A stretch of 64,000 nt of DNA from Ptychodera flava (lineage: Eukaryota; Hemichordata; Enteropneusta; Ptychoderidae), in contig NC_091932.1 in the NCBI RefSeq assembly GCF_041260155.1, positions 23,167,246 through 23,231,245 on the forward strand, written 5' to 3'. How positions within the stretch are numbered: position 1 is the first letter of the stretch; every line of letters begins with the position of its first letter. Positions 40,594-64,000 of this stretch are shown here, one piece after another. The translations under genes were made by a program, and so were the position numbers. The notes under the pieces are model-generated. The model was given only the letters and a program-made list of their open reading frames with translations. It was not told the origin of the DNA and did not search any database.

Positions 40594-42429
40594 TTTCTGT
40601 AATTTTTTCTTCAACTGGTGATGATTGAATCTGAATGCAGTGCTTTATCAGTTGCTTTCCATCATATATACGTCAACTGTTTGTATACTCACATCGTATA
40701 ACGCAGCAATTTTTCTACCATATGCCAAATTGTACATCATAACATCTCTTTTCACTTTATGTTTAAATTGTTCACACGTTTTACGGCTATATATCTTATA
40801 AACTAAATTTCTATCGGTGCTACATTTTGTTAAAACAAAAGCAAGGTACAACTTGGTGTAAGAGGCGCTAATAACAACATTAGGATACCACAATTATTAA
40901 ACAGGAACTTCCCCTGTAAAAGACGGATTATCTTAAATCTATGTAAATGTAAAAATTAAAGCAACGCAACTGATCGGACGTGCCGTTTTTGGTCCCAGAA
41001 TCCCAAAATGTTGCAGTGTTTTAGGCGTTCACTGTCATTGAATCTTGCATATGATGTCTGTGAATACATAGCGACTAAACTTGAGTCAAAAATAATCTGA
41101 CAAAATATTAAATGTTCCGTTTTTTGTCGGAGGACGCATATGTATCAAAATGTTTTCCCTGTACGACTATTTGACCCCTCTTTACATATGTCACAAAAGT
41201 GCCCATCATGATTATTCAAATTTATCATACGGTCGAAGCCATGCTATGACAATTCAAAAACTCCCGCCCAGTGTATGCAAATGGCGGCGTCATCGGAAAT
41301 CCCCCTATTGTGCGCCCATGGACCTGTAACTTCCCGTTTAAAGGTAAGTGAATATAGGCAATGTAAGGGTACTACGGAAAGGTACATATAGCGACAAAGA
41401 CTTTCCCGGTTTGATCCTGTTAAATTTGTTGTAAAGCCTATTGAATTGAGTACAAATTAAATGACAAACATCCAATGAACATTTGAACCATCATTGACAC
41501 ACATCACATGTTTAAAACGTGTTAAGTATAATAAGAGTAGTATTCTATATTCATGTTAGTTTTAGAAAGTAATTCCAAGAACCCGCAATATCACTTCTTT
41601 TGAAGACTCATCCACATAATTAGAATGTCATGACTCACTTTCCAGACATTTGATTAGCGAACTTTTAGGGTCATTGGGATTATTAATGATGAAGAGGACG
41701 CGAAAGTTTTTTTTTTTTCAGAACTACCTTTTTTGCCCTAGTCGGCTGTTTGAATAAACAAACAACTGTATTTACAAAAGATGCTGCAATGGGTCTAAAT
41801 TCCACGTACCTGTCACCGATATGCCTCAAAACAGTGGTATTGGAATCGATCTATTTATTGTTAAAAGGGGGTGGATATCGATATTGCGATATGGAGTGTC
41901 TTCTTTAAAGACTACTTTGTTTTTTCCTTTGTATTTTCAGCGCTGATACATTGTAAATCTTTCTCTTTTCTCTCTTGTTAAGCACACACTACCGTCGGAA
42001 CAGGTGATATTGCAAAGCGACATGCTTCCGTCGTAAATCATTCCAACTTTCCCCACACAGAAACTGGGCACTTTGGATTATTCATACCTATCTTAATCCT
42101 ACTGTTCGTAATGTTTATGTCGTAAACACATCACTTTAAACACCTTTCCCGGGTTCTTGAACCCGGTTGGTCAAAATTGGCTGTTCTGGCCTTTTTGATC
42201 ACCCCTCTTAAAATGCTTGGATAGTTGACTTGGAAACAAATAACATTAAAAGTTTCATTAGCAATTAAGCCAAACACCGGAGACATCATGAGACACGAAC
42301 AATCGCAACAACACCAATTCAAAGAAAAGTCAAATTAGACTCCACGAACAGCAAAAGTTACAAAAACCTGAAAGCTATCTGAAGCTGCTAAAATCGCACT
42401 TCTAGAGATACCCTTTCAAAAATCGCGAT

Positions 42430-43300
42430 AAACCAGCTTGCAAACAGTAGACAAATTACCATAAAAAACCTTGACAAGGGTCGGGTTTTGTCTTCGTCAA
42501 CACAAAAGATTACGTACACGAATGCGAAAGGCAATTACGCAACACTAAGTATTATACACAACTAGCCAGTGACGACACAGAACAAACAGTAAACAAAGTA
42601 CACGAACTATTAAACAAAATGTACGAGAACAAACACATCGATCATGATACTTGTAAGTATCTTGATCAAGAAAACATAAAAGTCGTACCCCACATTGGTA
42701 CTTATTGCCTAAAAATTCACAAACCTCGGCAAAATTCTAAAAGACACACTATTCAAAACAAAATTAACTGAAGTAAAGAAACATAGAACAAACAAACTGA
42801 ACCACCAACGAGAACTCCACAACGAGACCCAAACATTAATATACTTGCCTCGCTACTCGAAGAGCAAGACCACTAAAATGCATTAAAATAATTTTTCACA
42901 AACACAAACTAAGGAAAGAATCTACACTGCGACTGATGAGAAACCACTCTCGGGTTTCGAAACGCAAGCGTCAAAGGGCCACTCTATCAACTCTGTAACA
43001 CAATAGGTCCGACTGCGTCTCGCCATAAGCTTTCCCCACACAAACAAAACATTACCGTACACACTGACCCAAACTTCCCTACAAATATCCGAGGCGAAAC
43101 AAACATTTTTGTTAACACAAACAATCGGATAAGAATGTAGGAACACATTTTTGAAACGAATCAAACACAAACTCGACACAAAAACATTTTGGATAGTTAG
43201 GTGGGAGCCTCTTTCACACTTTTTACATTCATTGCTCTTGTGTGGGGGGTTGTCAACCTGATGTAATCGCAAATCCTCAGATTTCCATCTGATATAGGTA
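42430..43300 (+). mobile_element. Penelope-like element remnant (reverse transcriptase part)
   Basis: Translated plus-strand sequence around 42455-42740 shows motifs of the N-terminal part of Penelope-like reverse transcriptases: LDKG then VNTKDYVHECERQL, KYYTQLASDDT, and KYLDQENIKVVPHIG leading to CLKIHKPRQ. These resemble the family pattern of a Lys-rich entry motif, YY-x-L-x-x-D-x-T, and a K-I-H-K-P block. The body is short and the frame is disturbed, so it is a decayed fragment. TTTCCCCACACA occurs at 42049 and again at 43031 and may mark related ends. Confidence 0.65.
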
Positions 43301-43339
43301 TGTACGTAAACAAGAAAAGTAAACTCATGAATTTTAATA

Positions 43340-43390
43340 GACGGGTGGCTAAGACCAATTTCAATAGAGATTGGTCTCAGCCACCCCGTC
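43340..43390. repeat. 51-bp hairpin
   Basis: GACGGGTGGCTAAGACCAAT is followed by TTCAATAGAG and then ATTGGTCTCAGCCACCCCGTC, giving a 20-bp stem with few mismatches. Confidence 0.85.
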
Positions 43391-45007
43391 TAAGTCTGTG
43401 TGGGGAAAAGTTGTCATGTGTCACCCTATATGGTTACCACAACCCCTTTACATCCCTGCCATGGGATGATGTTTGTTAATAAAGTGTAAACCGATGGTAT
43501 TCTCTCCCTTTACTGAACACTTAAATTAAGATCCTTGATTTCTTGACTACTAATATTGATCCACAAGTATTACCTTCTCACCTTAACGTGGTGACCTTGT
43601 CAGATGATTACATCAATCGGACAACATCAAGCCACGCACCAAATAAAGTATATCACTTCAATGACTGAGTATATCGCTTGATATTGACTGCCGATAAGGT
43701 CAACACGTTTACTAAGCCGCAGAGAAAAAAATTGTTGACTGATAACAGCAGAGTGTGCTTAAGTGTATTTTTTAAGACAAATCAAAATTGACAAACCAAT
43801 CTCTTCTCTTTGCCGAAACGACATATACGCTTCGGCAGAGCGTTGCATTTTCCACACTAAAACAAGATTAGCAATTAAATAAACTGAGAGAGTAGATGGG
43901 ATTAAAATTATTCATGTTCTAATCATCAGGAACGTAGATATGAGTGGGCTGACACTCAATGTGTGCTCAGTATACCTGCTTGGTTCTAAACTTACGACTC
44001 GAATAATCAGTACTGTATATGTGTATAACATGTATTGTGAGGGTGTTTGGGACACCAAATATATGACCAATCACAATGATGATATTGTGTCACATGCGCC
44101 AGACAATAATGATTGATGATTACGTCAACCCTACCCTAGGAGTAATCATTCTGATTAAAAATGATCGTCAGAGATCATTGGTAAAATATGGTTGTAAACG
44201 ACAACAAAGTTTCGCTCTTTCGCTTGGTTAGACTGACAGATCCGTCGTTGGAAGGCGCTCTCTATGTCCCCTCCCCCTTTTAGAGGAGCTGGGCGGGGAG
44301 CGTGGAAAGCGTCCTTGAGCAACAGGTCTTTCAATCTATCGCTTTGTCTTTTCTAGTAAATTAGCTCACATATATAAACCAAAGTACACACCATATCATC
44401 TCCAATTTTAAAAAGAATTATAATCTTTAATAACATGCATAATAACTTGTTGCAAACCATCACAGAGGACTGCCATTGCGTTTAATCACGATTATATCTA
44501 TGGAAATTATGTATGTTTGCAGCTTCGCAGCTTCAATTATCCACGATAACGTAAGGATATTGCAATCTTGATTATGAAAATTGATGCACCCTATGCAGAT
44601 TTCGGTAAGAAACGATTTCCACTGCATAGGACAACCTCCCAGAAATAACAAAAGGAAGTGTCAAACTTGACGTTGAGGGCGTCAACTATCGCCGCCACTC
44701 CCTTTCGATACCCGGAAGAAACTATTTCTCAAGACCATCGTGACTATGTGTTCTCTGTCCTAAGAACAGTGTGACAAATCACCCTCAAAGTAATGACCTT
44801 GTCGCCTACCATGGCAACCATTCCTCGCACTGTGACAATTACATAACCGGACTGTTACAACTAATAAGTGAGTCTATTCCAAATTCGGAGAATCGAGGAA
44901 ATGACTTAGGCCTACGCCGCCGGGTCGACACAAGAACTTCCGTGTATTGATCCTACTGGTACTTTGTAACAAGGTCGACGTCTTTAGAGACAGTGACTTT
45001 GTAAAGA

Positions 45008-57753
<12,746 letters not shown>

Positions 57754-59933
57754 TCGCAAAACTGAAGAGAAAAAGTAGAATGTTCGTAGCAGTTCGCTAA
57801 ACATAACTGTATGCTTCCAAGCAAAATCAATCCCAGAAGACGAGGGACTGTAAAACTGACTGGTCACGGCATAAAGGAGAAACATGCATAATCCTTGCTT
57901 TCATTCTATTGGTACGATGAATATAAGTCTGAAAACGAGAAATTAAAATTGCAATTAAAATATAAATGTATGTGTTTGTACACACAAAAAACAATACCTA
58001 TACAGAAACGATACATACTACATACATACATACATACATACATACATACATACATACATACATACATACATGTACATACATACATACATACTACATACAT
58101 ACATACATACATACATACATACATACATACATACATACATAGATGTGCATAGTTATTGCCTGAATACAGAACAGACAATGCATATTTTGTATTAAAGTCA
58201 CTACACGCTCGTACTATTTCAATAGTCTCTCACGGTAAGTTACAATAAATAACGAAAGTTACTCCGAGGCGGTATCCAGGCTGGTCTCAATTTTGCCAAC
58301 TGCATCACAAAATATCACGCATAAAACGCAATTGTATGCCGACTGATGTCCTTGTTTTGATTGAGCCTTTTCAAACTCCACGAGCTCCTTACTTAAAACG
58401 TTCATGCCATCTGAATATGTAAAATCTCTCCCTGTTCATTGATTGTTTTCAGCTATTTATGAGCTTTAGAAAGCTACCATAACTTTGAAGTCGTCAGAAA
58501 ACATCCCTTTCATGATCACGTGACATGGCATTAATTGATGTTCCCTCTGGCGTACGTTTTTAGAACTCGAAATTTTTTATGTGATTTCAAGTAAATTCTC
58601 CTAATTTATTTCTATCAAATGTGACTCTTTTTAGCGTACCACAGCAAAGAATGAAGTCCTACATAGTGCCGCTCGAAAAGTGGTTGAGATACAAAGACTA
58701 GTTCATATCAAATAACATAAATGTAAACAAATAGCTAACAGAATATTAATTTTTGCTACCCCGTTTGTGTTTGCAAAATAATCGTGACCTCCTCCAGCTA
58801 CACAAATGTCAATGGCACTATAGTTCAGATATTGAAGTACTTCTAAGTTTTACTTCCAGATACATTACAGTACTTCCAAGTTTTACTTCCAGATACGAAA
58901 AACTGTAGGAACCCCTTTCTAGCGTCTGTGGTAATTGCTCTGCATAATTGATTCTGTCCTGTTTTAGATTAGAGTTGAGTCCATGCAGCAAAACCTTTCT
59001 TATGATGTTTTTGCTATTTCTTTTCTCGTAGGAAGCTCTACTGAACACAGGGATGATGTTAGTAGAAAGTAGACCGATTATTTTTCCCCATTGCAATAGG
59101 TATGGTTAAGATAAACGAAATTAATAGAAATACTGGAGGTTGTATTGAGCATTGAATTTGCAATTGACAGTGAGTGTCAAAACAAAACAAATACGTGTTA
59201 TCGGTATATATGGAGAACCATTACCAGAGGGTTTACTAAGGTTCTAGACTTAACATCTGAGTATGGTTTGTTCGAAACTCTGGGATGGCCGTGGTTGAAC
59301 TCAGAAAAGTAAAGCCTCATTGAAGTCACTTTTCCCTTCATGTCTTCAGTTGGTGTTGAGTAGAGAGTGTGATTTTACAGTGGGGCTTGAACACGTAGCA
59401 TCTGTCACACAGGGCAAGAGGTAGACTTATCACGTCAAATATTTTACAGCTGTAGTGTCCCAACGTTTGCGGACTATTTTTCTGAATAATGTCAAAAGTG
59501 CTGGCCCTACAAGTTCATTCGTAACCCTTGGAACAATACACACGTTTACGCTTGTGTAGTCCTCATTAGAATCAATTTACTGACAGTGAATACACTTGCC
59601 TTAAATTGCTCCCCACCAGACCAATAAGATGACTATGTGTCAATTATTTCATTGAAAATAAACTTTGTGTACATTTGGACTGGTTCTCCACTCTGATTAG
59701 CCAAACATCTGGGAATATGACCACTGATATCAGATCGACACAAAAGAGGAAGCAATGAGACAACACCCTACTTAAGCATATATGCGTGTGGCCATGCAAG
59801 TAAACTAAGTAATAAACTCCTGCGACAGTCAGTTTACGTGTGCAAAGATTATTGTGAAGTGCATTCGACGGCAGCGCATTTGTGTTCACTTTGGTTGTAT
59901 ATGTTCGCCTATTCTTAGGATCTAAAATCTACA
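57754..59933. other. 3' flank of gene 6 and intergenic region
   Basis: Contains an ACAT array (58016-58140), ATTAAA at 58191 as a possible poly(A) signal for gene 6, and a two-copy direct repeat of about 30 bp (58832-58896, core AAGTTTTACTTCCAGATAC). No coding exon is recognised. Confidence 0.5.
58016..58140. repeat. (ACAT)n array
   Basis: About 125 bp of ACAT units with two short interruptions (58071 and 58091). It is the complement of the ATGT arrays elsewhere in the window. Confidence 0.95.
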
Positions 59934-60033
59934 ATGAAGGAGGTTAGGTATAATATAGTTGGTTTTCGGAACCCTCACTTCGTACCCACACTAACGGCTT
60001 TACTTACTATCATCTCCTTCGTTCGCGGTAACA
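59934..60033 (+). CDS. Orphan signal-peptide exon (possible gene 7)
   Basis: ATG at 59934 opens 33 codons plus one base, ending in phase 1 at a strong donor (AACA|GTAAGTG). The peptide has a charged N-terminus (MKEVRYN...) and a hydrophobic core (LTALLTIISFV), as in a signal peptide. Length (100 nt) and phase equal those of gene 2's exon 1. No EGF, stalk, TM or tail exon is recognisable between here and the minus-strand gene starting at 61488. It may be the start of a gene whose remaining exons lie beyond the window, a family relic, or chance. Confidence 0.4.
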
Positions 60034-60532
60034 GTAAGTGTCATTCTCTAATTATTTAGATGAAAACTGATGTTTGCTCTTTTATTTGTGTAGTAAAGGA
60101 CGGTAAAGTTACGTGATCCGTTTGCTGTATCTCTTCGCATTATACTTAGCAAAGAAATTGTACCATAAAATCTTCGGGGAGATGTTTGTTATTCTCTTTT
60201 TTGAGCCATACCTTCTTTGAAAAATGCCACTATCTCATGTTTGGTGATAACCTTGGTAGATGTGATTAGGACCTTGAGTATAACTGCAGCAACCATTCGA
60301 GCAACCATATCTGAGTAATAATTGTTTATTCGTTGTGAGCGAAGTTGAATTTCCTATGCCTGTGCTTGGCAAACGCTCTGTTGTCACACGTCGGTAAGCA
60401 CTTTCAGATCTACAGTTGCATTTGATAATCAAACTATCTTATCAAGAAAATGCGAAAAGATACATCTAATAGGGCTTCGAGGGATGTGAAACGTTCATAC
60501 TTGAAGTGTGTAGAGATCATAGCGAACATAAA

Positions 60533-60560
60533 ATGCTTTCGGAGCAATTACAGTGGTGAA
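60533..60560. mobile_element. Fragment related to the 52048-52615 foldback element
   Basis: ATGCTTTCGGAGCAATTACA followed by GTGGTGAA matches ATGTTTTCGGAGCAATTACA plus GTGGTGTA in the right arm of the foldback element near 52412-52439. Only about 27 bp is shared, so it is a scrap or shared motif. Confidence 0.4.
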
Positions 60561-60575
60561 TAAAAACTAAACTAA

Positions 60576-60780
60576 CTAAAACATTGCACATCGGACTCTG
60601 GTTTGAAGACCCTAACTAGTTCAGGGATTGCATTTGACATCCCTGAACTAAAACATTGCACATTGGACTCTGGTTTGACGACCCTAACCAGTTCAGGGAT
60701 TTCATTTTGACATCCCTGAACTAAAACATTGCACATCGGACTCTGGTTTGAAACTTCGACCTACTTCAGGGATTTCAATT
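60576..60780. repeat. Three-copy tandem repeat of about 72 bp with internal hairpin
   Basis: Units begin CTAAAACATTGCACAT at 60576, 60648 and 60721. Copies 1 and 2 each contain TTCAGGGA...TCCCTGAA (8-bp stem with a loop of about 12-13 bases). The third copy is truncated and more diverged. Confidence 0.9.
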
Positions 60781-61487
60781 GACGAAACATACATACCGTA
60801 CTCATCCAAGTATAACTCAATGCTTGTGTACAAGCCCCCCACCAATTTCAGAGGATTTCAAAAATGCATTACATCCGTGTATAAGCCCCTACCCTAGAGT
60901 AACTCAAATACAGAAATATTTGGAGAGTATGTTTGGTCATTAAACTTGGTAAAATTCCTTTTAAATCATAAAGAAACTATTAAAAGATTTTAAAACAATG
61001 GGAAACCGGAGTTCCCTTGACAGCATCGTAAGGAAAATGACACGTTTTCCAGTACTGTCATGATTCTTTGACCCTGCTCACCCCATCCCCTAAAAAGAAT
61101 AGTCTCACGACACATTTTCACTACTGTATTGTTGTTTTCACAAGATGTAGACAGTTTGATACTGGAATGTTGAGTTGCCTTCCCGTGTAGGCAATGCATT
61201 CCAGTTCACATCCCATTAGTCATTACTGTTGATCAGCTGCATATACATGACATCTTTGTTTCAAGTTTTGGGGTTTCTCGACGCTGAAATTTCACCAAAA
61301 TGTCACTTCTGTATCAAGAGATTGTGTAATCAATTTCTTTGGATGTGTAAGTTGATTTTGAATTTGTCAGACTACAAGAGGTTATGAAAACCTTACAAAA
61401 CTTCATGGAAATGTATAAAAGCTAGACTAATTGTGGTACGATTAAGAATGTAGCAGTTATTTTGTGGTGATTCATGGCCTAATTAAA

Positions 61488-63706
61488 TCATTGTACAACT
61501 AGACTGGCATACTTTGCTTTTAGAATGTTCTTAATTTTTGCCTTTAACTTGCGTCCTGCTGTCAGATTAAAGTCCCAAAGGATGGCTGATGCGAGGACTT
61601 GTTGATCCACCCATGGTTGTTTCTTACGTCCTTGGGTGACATAACAGGGACTCCATACACTGTCCCATTTCCCTGAATACCAGTGGATATTGAATGTCTC
61701 TTCATCTCTGGATACTACCTTGCCGATCTGAGGAACCTCGGTGTAGTCAGGGCAGTAAACAGCCACAAAGCTGCCTGCTGCCAGAGATGAGAAGTCAACT
61801 ACAGTTTCCACATGCCTTGGCTGACGCTTTCCCTGTTTCCCGATTGTTACCTGAAAAAAAATAATAAAAAGATTAACAGTCACAAATGGAAGAAGTAAAA
61901 CTTAGTATAATGTTTAAAAGAAGTAATAAAACTGATTTCTCTGATTTTCAGAGAAGACACGATGTCAAAAGCTGACTGATTGCAGCAGGTTTATATCATG
62001 GAATAAGTGTTACTTGTTTTGACAGTGCTTCATAAACCTCATAAAAGTAATCTTCTCAATCGTGTTTGCTGCAAAACATCACAATATCAAAGTTTTAAAT
62101 ATTGTACTTTAAATGAATTCTTGACAGCTTGGTGTGATTTTGAAAAGCAAGAAAGGGTTCTTTTTATGCTGTAACAACTGTTATTTAGTGACATCAAAAT
62201 GAAGAGTTCTCCCTCAACACTTTACTCACTTTACTTCCTACAAAGCCCTGACAATAATTTTAATTCATTGTCACTGAGGATGGTTGCAGAAAATTAAATT
62301 ATAGGGCTTTACACACCTACAAAGAGACATTTATAACAAAGGAAGTAGAACTGGCCTTCATTCACATCTTGAAAGATAGGTCCTATTTTACAATTCATTT
62401 TACTAACCAGGTTTCAGTTTTCTCACTATTTCTAATTTATTCCTGTACAGTTGTTTCAACAGTGAAAATTTGAAATCAACTAGGGCTCTTATGGATCTTC
62501 TAAAGATACATGTTACACAGCATGCAAACTTAAAAATGATTTCTTTACTAGACTACTTCTAATCGAAGCCAGAACATTGTGATACTATATTAATTCTCTC
62601 CTTTCCCACAGAACATGTCTGTACTTCAGATGTTTTAACACATTGAGAATCACAGATGTACTTACATGAGTGTTATCTTCCTCAATTATAGCAGCCAATT
62701 TCTCTACCCTTTCTTCAGTCTGTCCTGTCACATTTACTTCAGGAGGGCTTTTTCGTCTGTTATTGCAGTAGTCAACAATTTCTTTCAATGGCCATGTGGA
62801 CGCTTCTTCTGGAACCTGATTTGAGTGAGAAGAAAACAGTTTTTACCACGAAACACTGGGAACAATAGGCATATACACTATATATGGTAATAGGAAATAG
62901 GAATACTCTTTACTCAATAAAAAGGCTGCTATCAGAACTACGGATTTGATCAAAGACAGTGACAGACCACAAATAAACAAAGAATATGAATGATGACATT
63001 AACAACTCACAGCATCATAAACATCGTAACTTTACTGCTAAAACGTAAATTGTGATTTGTACAAATACTGGAGCTCTTGTGGGTCAAGTTCAGATACCAT
63101 TTTCCAAAAAATTCTCCGGATTTGCAAAACTTATACAGCATACCTAACAGTGTGTCATGTATTGCACTATTCACTGAGCTTGCATACAGCGCAACACGTC
63201 ACTGTTCAGTGAATACAACATTTGTGCAGTACAAGTTCTGGGGCGCCGTTGACTTTTGCTGGGGAAATTTTTGTAAATTTTGATGCTTTTCTTGGGTTCA
63301 TTGATGATATAATGGAAATAACAAGCTCTGCCCTAACCATTAATGTTTATTTACGGGTGCGGGTGAGAGGAAAGCCAAATTAACGGGCTTGACAAGCGTT
63401 GCCTGTTAATTTTTGGCTTTCCTCTTGTCGGCACCCACAAATACACATTCATGGTCAGGGCGTCGCCCGTTATTTCTGTAATACACTTAAAGATAAATTG
63501 TGATTGGTTACAGAAGAATACTTTACATGAAGACATACCTGCTCATATTTTTTAATGTTGTCGAAGAAATCTCTCCATGAAGCCTTTGCATAATCTGGTA
63601 AACGGTGACCATAGCTATTTGGGACATGCTTCCTTACAGCATCCACATCAAGCTTTTCCAGTGAGGGGATTACCCATTCTGGGATTTCATCCAGGCTCGG
63701 GATGGT
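61488..63706 (-). CDS. Uncharacterised protein, last three coding exons (partial)
   Basis: Minus-strand exons 63706-63539 (56 codons), 62815-62666 (50 codons) and 61850-61488 (120 codons plus stop), all phase 0, with good junctions (CAG|GTATGT; CAT|GTAAGT; TTTTTTTTCAG before the last exon). The 5' part lies beyond the right edge. The first visible exon has LDVDAVRKHVPNSYGHRLPD. The second is charged (TEERVEKLAAIIEEDNTHV). The last has a small beta-rich module: GSFVAVYCPDY, IGKVVSRDEETFNIHWYSG, then WSPCYV and a basic C-terminus. The IGKV...W..G..WSPCYV layout suggests an SH3- or Tudor-like fold, possibly nucleic-acid or chromatin related, but this is weak inference. It could also be a domesticated mobile-element gene. 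It faces the receptor array tail to tail. Confidence 0.7.
63330..63461. mobile_element. 132-bp MITE-like inverted repeat in the minus-strand gene's intron
   Basis: GCCCTAACCATTAATGTTTA at the left is mirrored by the complement of ACACATTCATGGTCAGGGC at the right. The symmetry continues through GGGTGC/GCACCC and GAGGAAAGCCAAA/TTTGGCTTTCCTC to a short loop near 63390-63400. It folds into one imperfect hairpin. Confidence 0.7.
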
Positions 63707-64000
63707 CTAAAATATATAAAAAAATATAATTGTGTGCCATAAATTTAGGCAAGGTCTACACAATAATACATATTCTGTCAATATCATTAGAGTCTACCAA
63801 ATGGAATTCCTATCACAACTCAAAATTACACACACATTCATTGAGACACAATTCAGAAATAATTACATAAATCGATGCCCTTCTGGTACTGACTTCATAG
63901 CTTAGCAAACTTGCTTGAAGTGATTGAAAGCAAGCCATATCACAGCAACTCCCTCTAAGTGTATTAAGCTGTATATTTCTACAGACATAAAATGACATTG

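Larger units (their letters stand above)
32692..40902. repeat. Tandem segmental duplication, copy B
   Basis: Head-to-tail second copy of 24973-32692. It is about 0.5 kb longer because of extra inverted sequence and an insertion inside the long-TIR element (35395-37440), and a duplicated TG-array segment (40255-40592). It ends at ...AGGATACCACAATTATTAAACAG, after which the homology stops. Confidence 0.93.
40903..45007. other. Intergenic region between copy B and gene 6
   Basis: Holds a Penelope-like remnant (about 42430-43300) and a 51-bp hairpin (43340-43390). Nothing coding of host type is recognised. Confidence 0.5.
60034..61487. other. Region after the orphan exon
   Basis: Holds a foldback-related fragment (60533-60560) and a three-copy 72-bp tandem repeat (60576-60780). 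No exon could be supported. Confidence 0.45.

Noticed and set aside
42922-43272. 116-codon minus-strand open frame
   Set aside because: It lies across the Penelope-like remnant on the opposite strand and shows no family features.

Overview
The window is eukaryotic genomic DNA: AT-rich, gene-sparse, with long introns, GT-AG (and two GC-AG) splice junctions, very long microsatellites, Penelope-like and TTAA-flanked DNA-transposon remnants and many hairpin-type inverted repeats. The domain mix in the genes (single EGF receptors; one SRCR-WSC-CUB-EGF receptor) fits an invertebrate animal, perhaps a hemichordate, amphioxus or echinoderm. That placement is inference and I am not sure of the phylum.

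The main content is a plus-strand tandem array of small single-pass membrane receptors built on one exon plan. The plan is a signal-peptide exon ending in phase 1, ectodomain exons that are all symmetric 1-1, a transmembrane exon running from phase 1 to phase 2, and a last exon carrying the cytoplasmic tail. Subfamily I is genes 1-3 (2479-4874, 7688-11261, 15353-20178): signal peptide, one EGF domain, a short linker with a conserved lone cysteine, a TM segment, and a tail with a conserved DFGRATY block and an ITAM-like pair of tyrosine motifs, Yxx(V/I)-x9-Yxx(I/L/M). Subfamily II is genes 4 and 5 (26213-30883, 33932-38960): minimal receptors with only a Thr/Asn-rich stalk of about 35 residues, TM and a tail ending ...YESAV. 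They lie in the two copies of a roughly 8 kb tandem segmental duplication (about 24973-32692 and 32692-40902). Gene 6 (45008-57753) has SRCR, WSC, CUB, two EGF and duplicated Thr/Ser-rich stalk exons, and its tail shares the GFVENI(I/V)YESA motif with genes 4/5. A lone signal-peptide exon at 59934-60033 may start a seventh member.

A different, minus-strand gene enters from the right edge (last three coding exons, 63706 down to 61488). It encodes an uncharacterised protein.

Between and inside the genes are CT/CTGT, CTAC, ATGT, TA, TG and ACAT arrays; a 1.7-2.0 kb long-terminal-inverted-repeat element present in both duplication copies but rearranged in one; a near-perfect 568-bp foldback element; a TTAA-flanked MITE; a TTAA-flanked THAP-bearing element (Kolobok-like); two Penelope-like remnants; tRNA-derived SINE-like sequence; and several small inverted repeats.

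The best candidate for something undescribed is the receptor array: one exon scaffold with interchangeable ectodomains and ITAM/PI3K-type tyrosine tails, showing both loss (gene 2 tail shift, gene 5 donor loss) and fresh duplication. All exon models were read by eye from splice sites, phase and paralog agreement. No transcript or database evidence was available.
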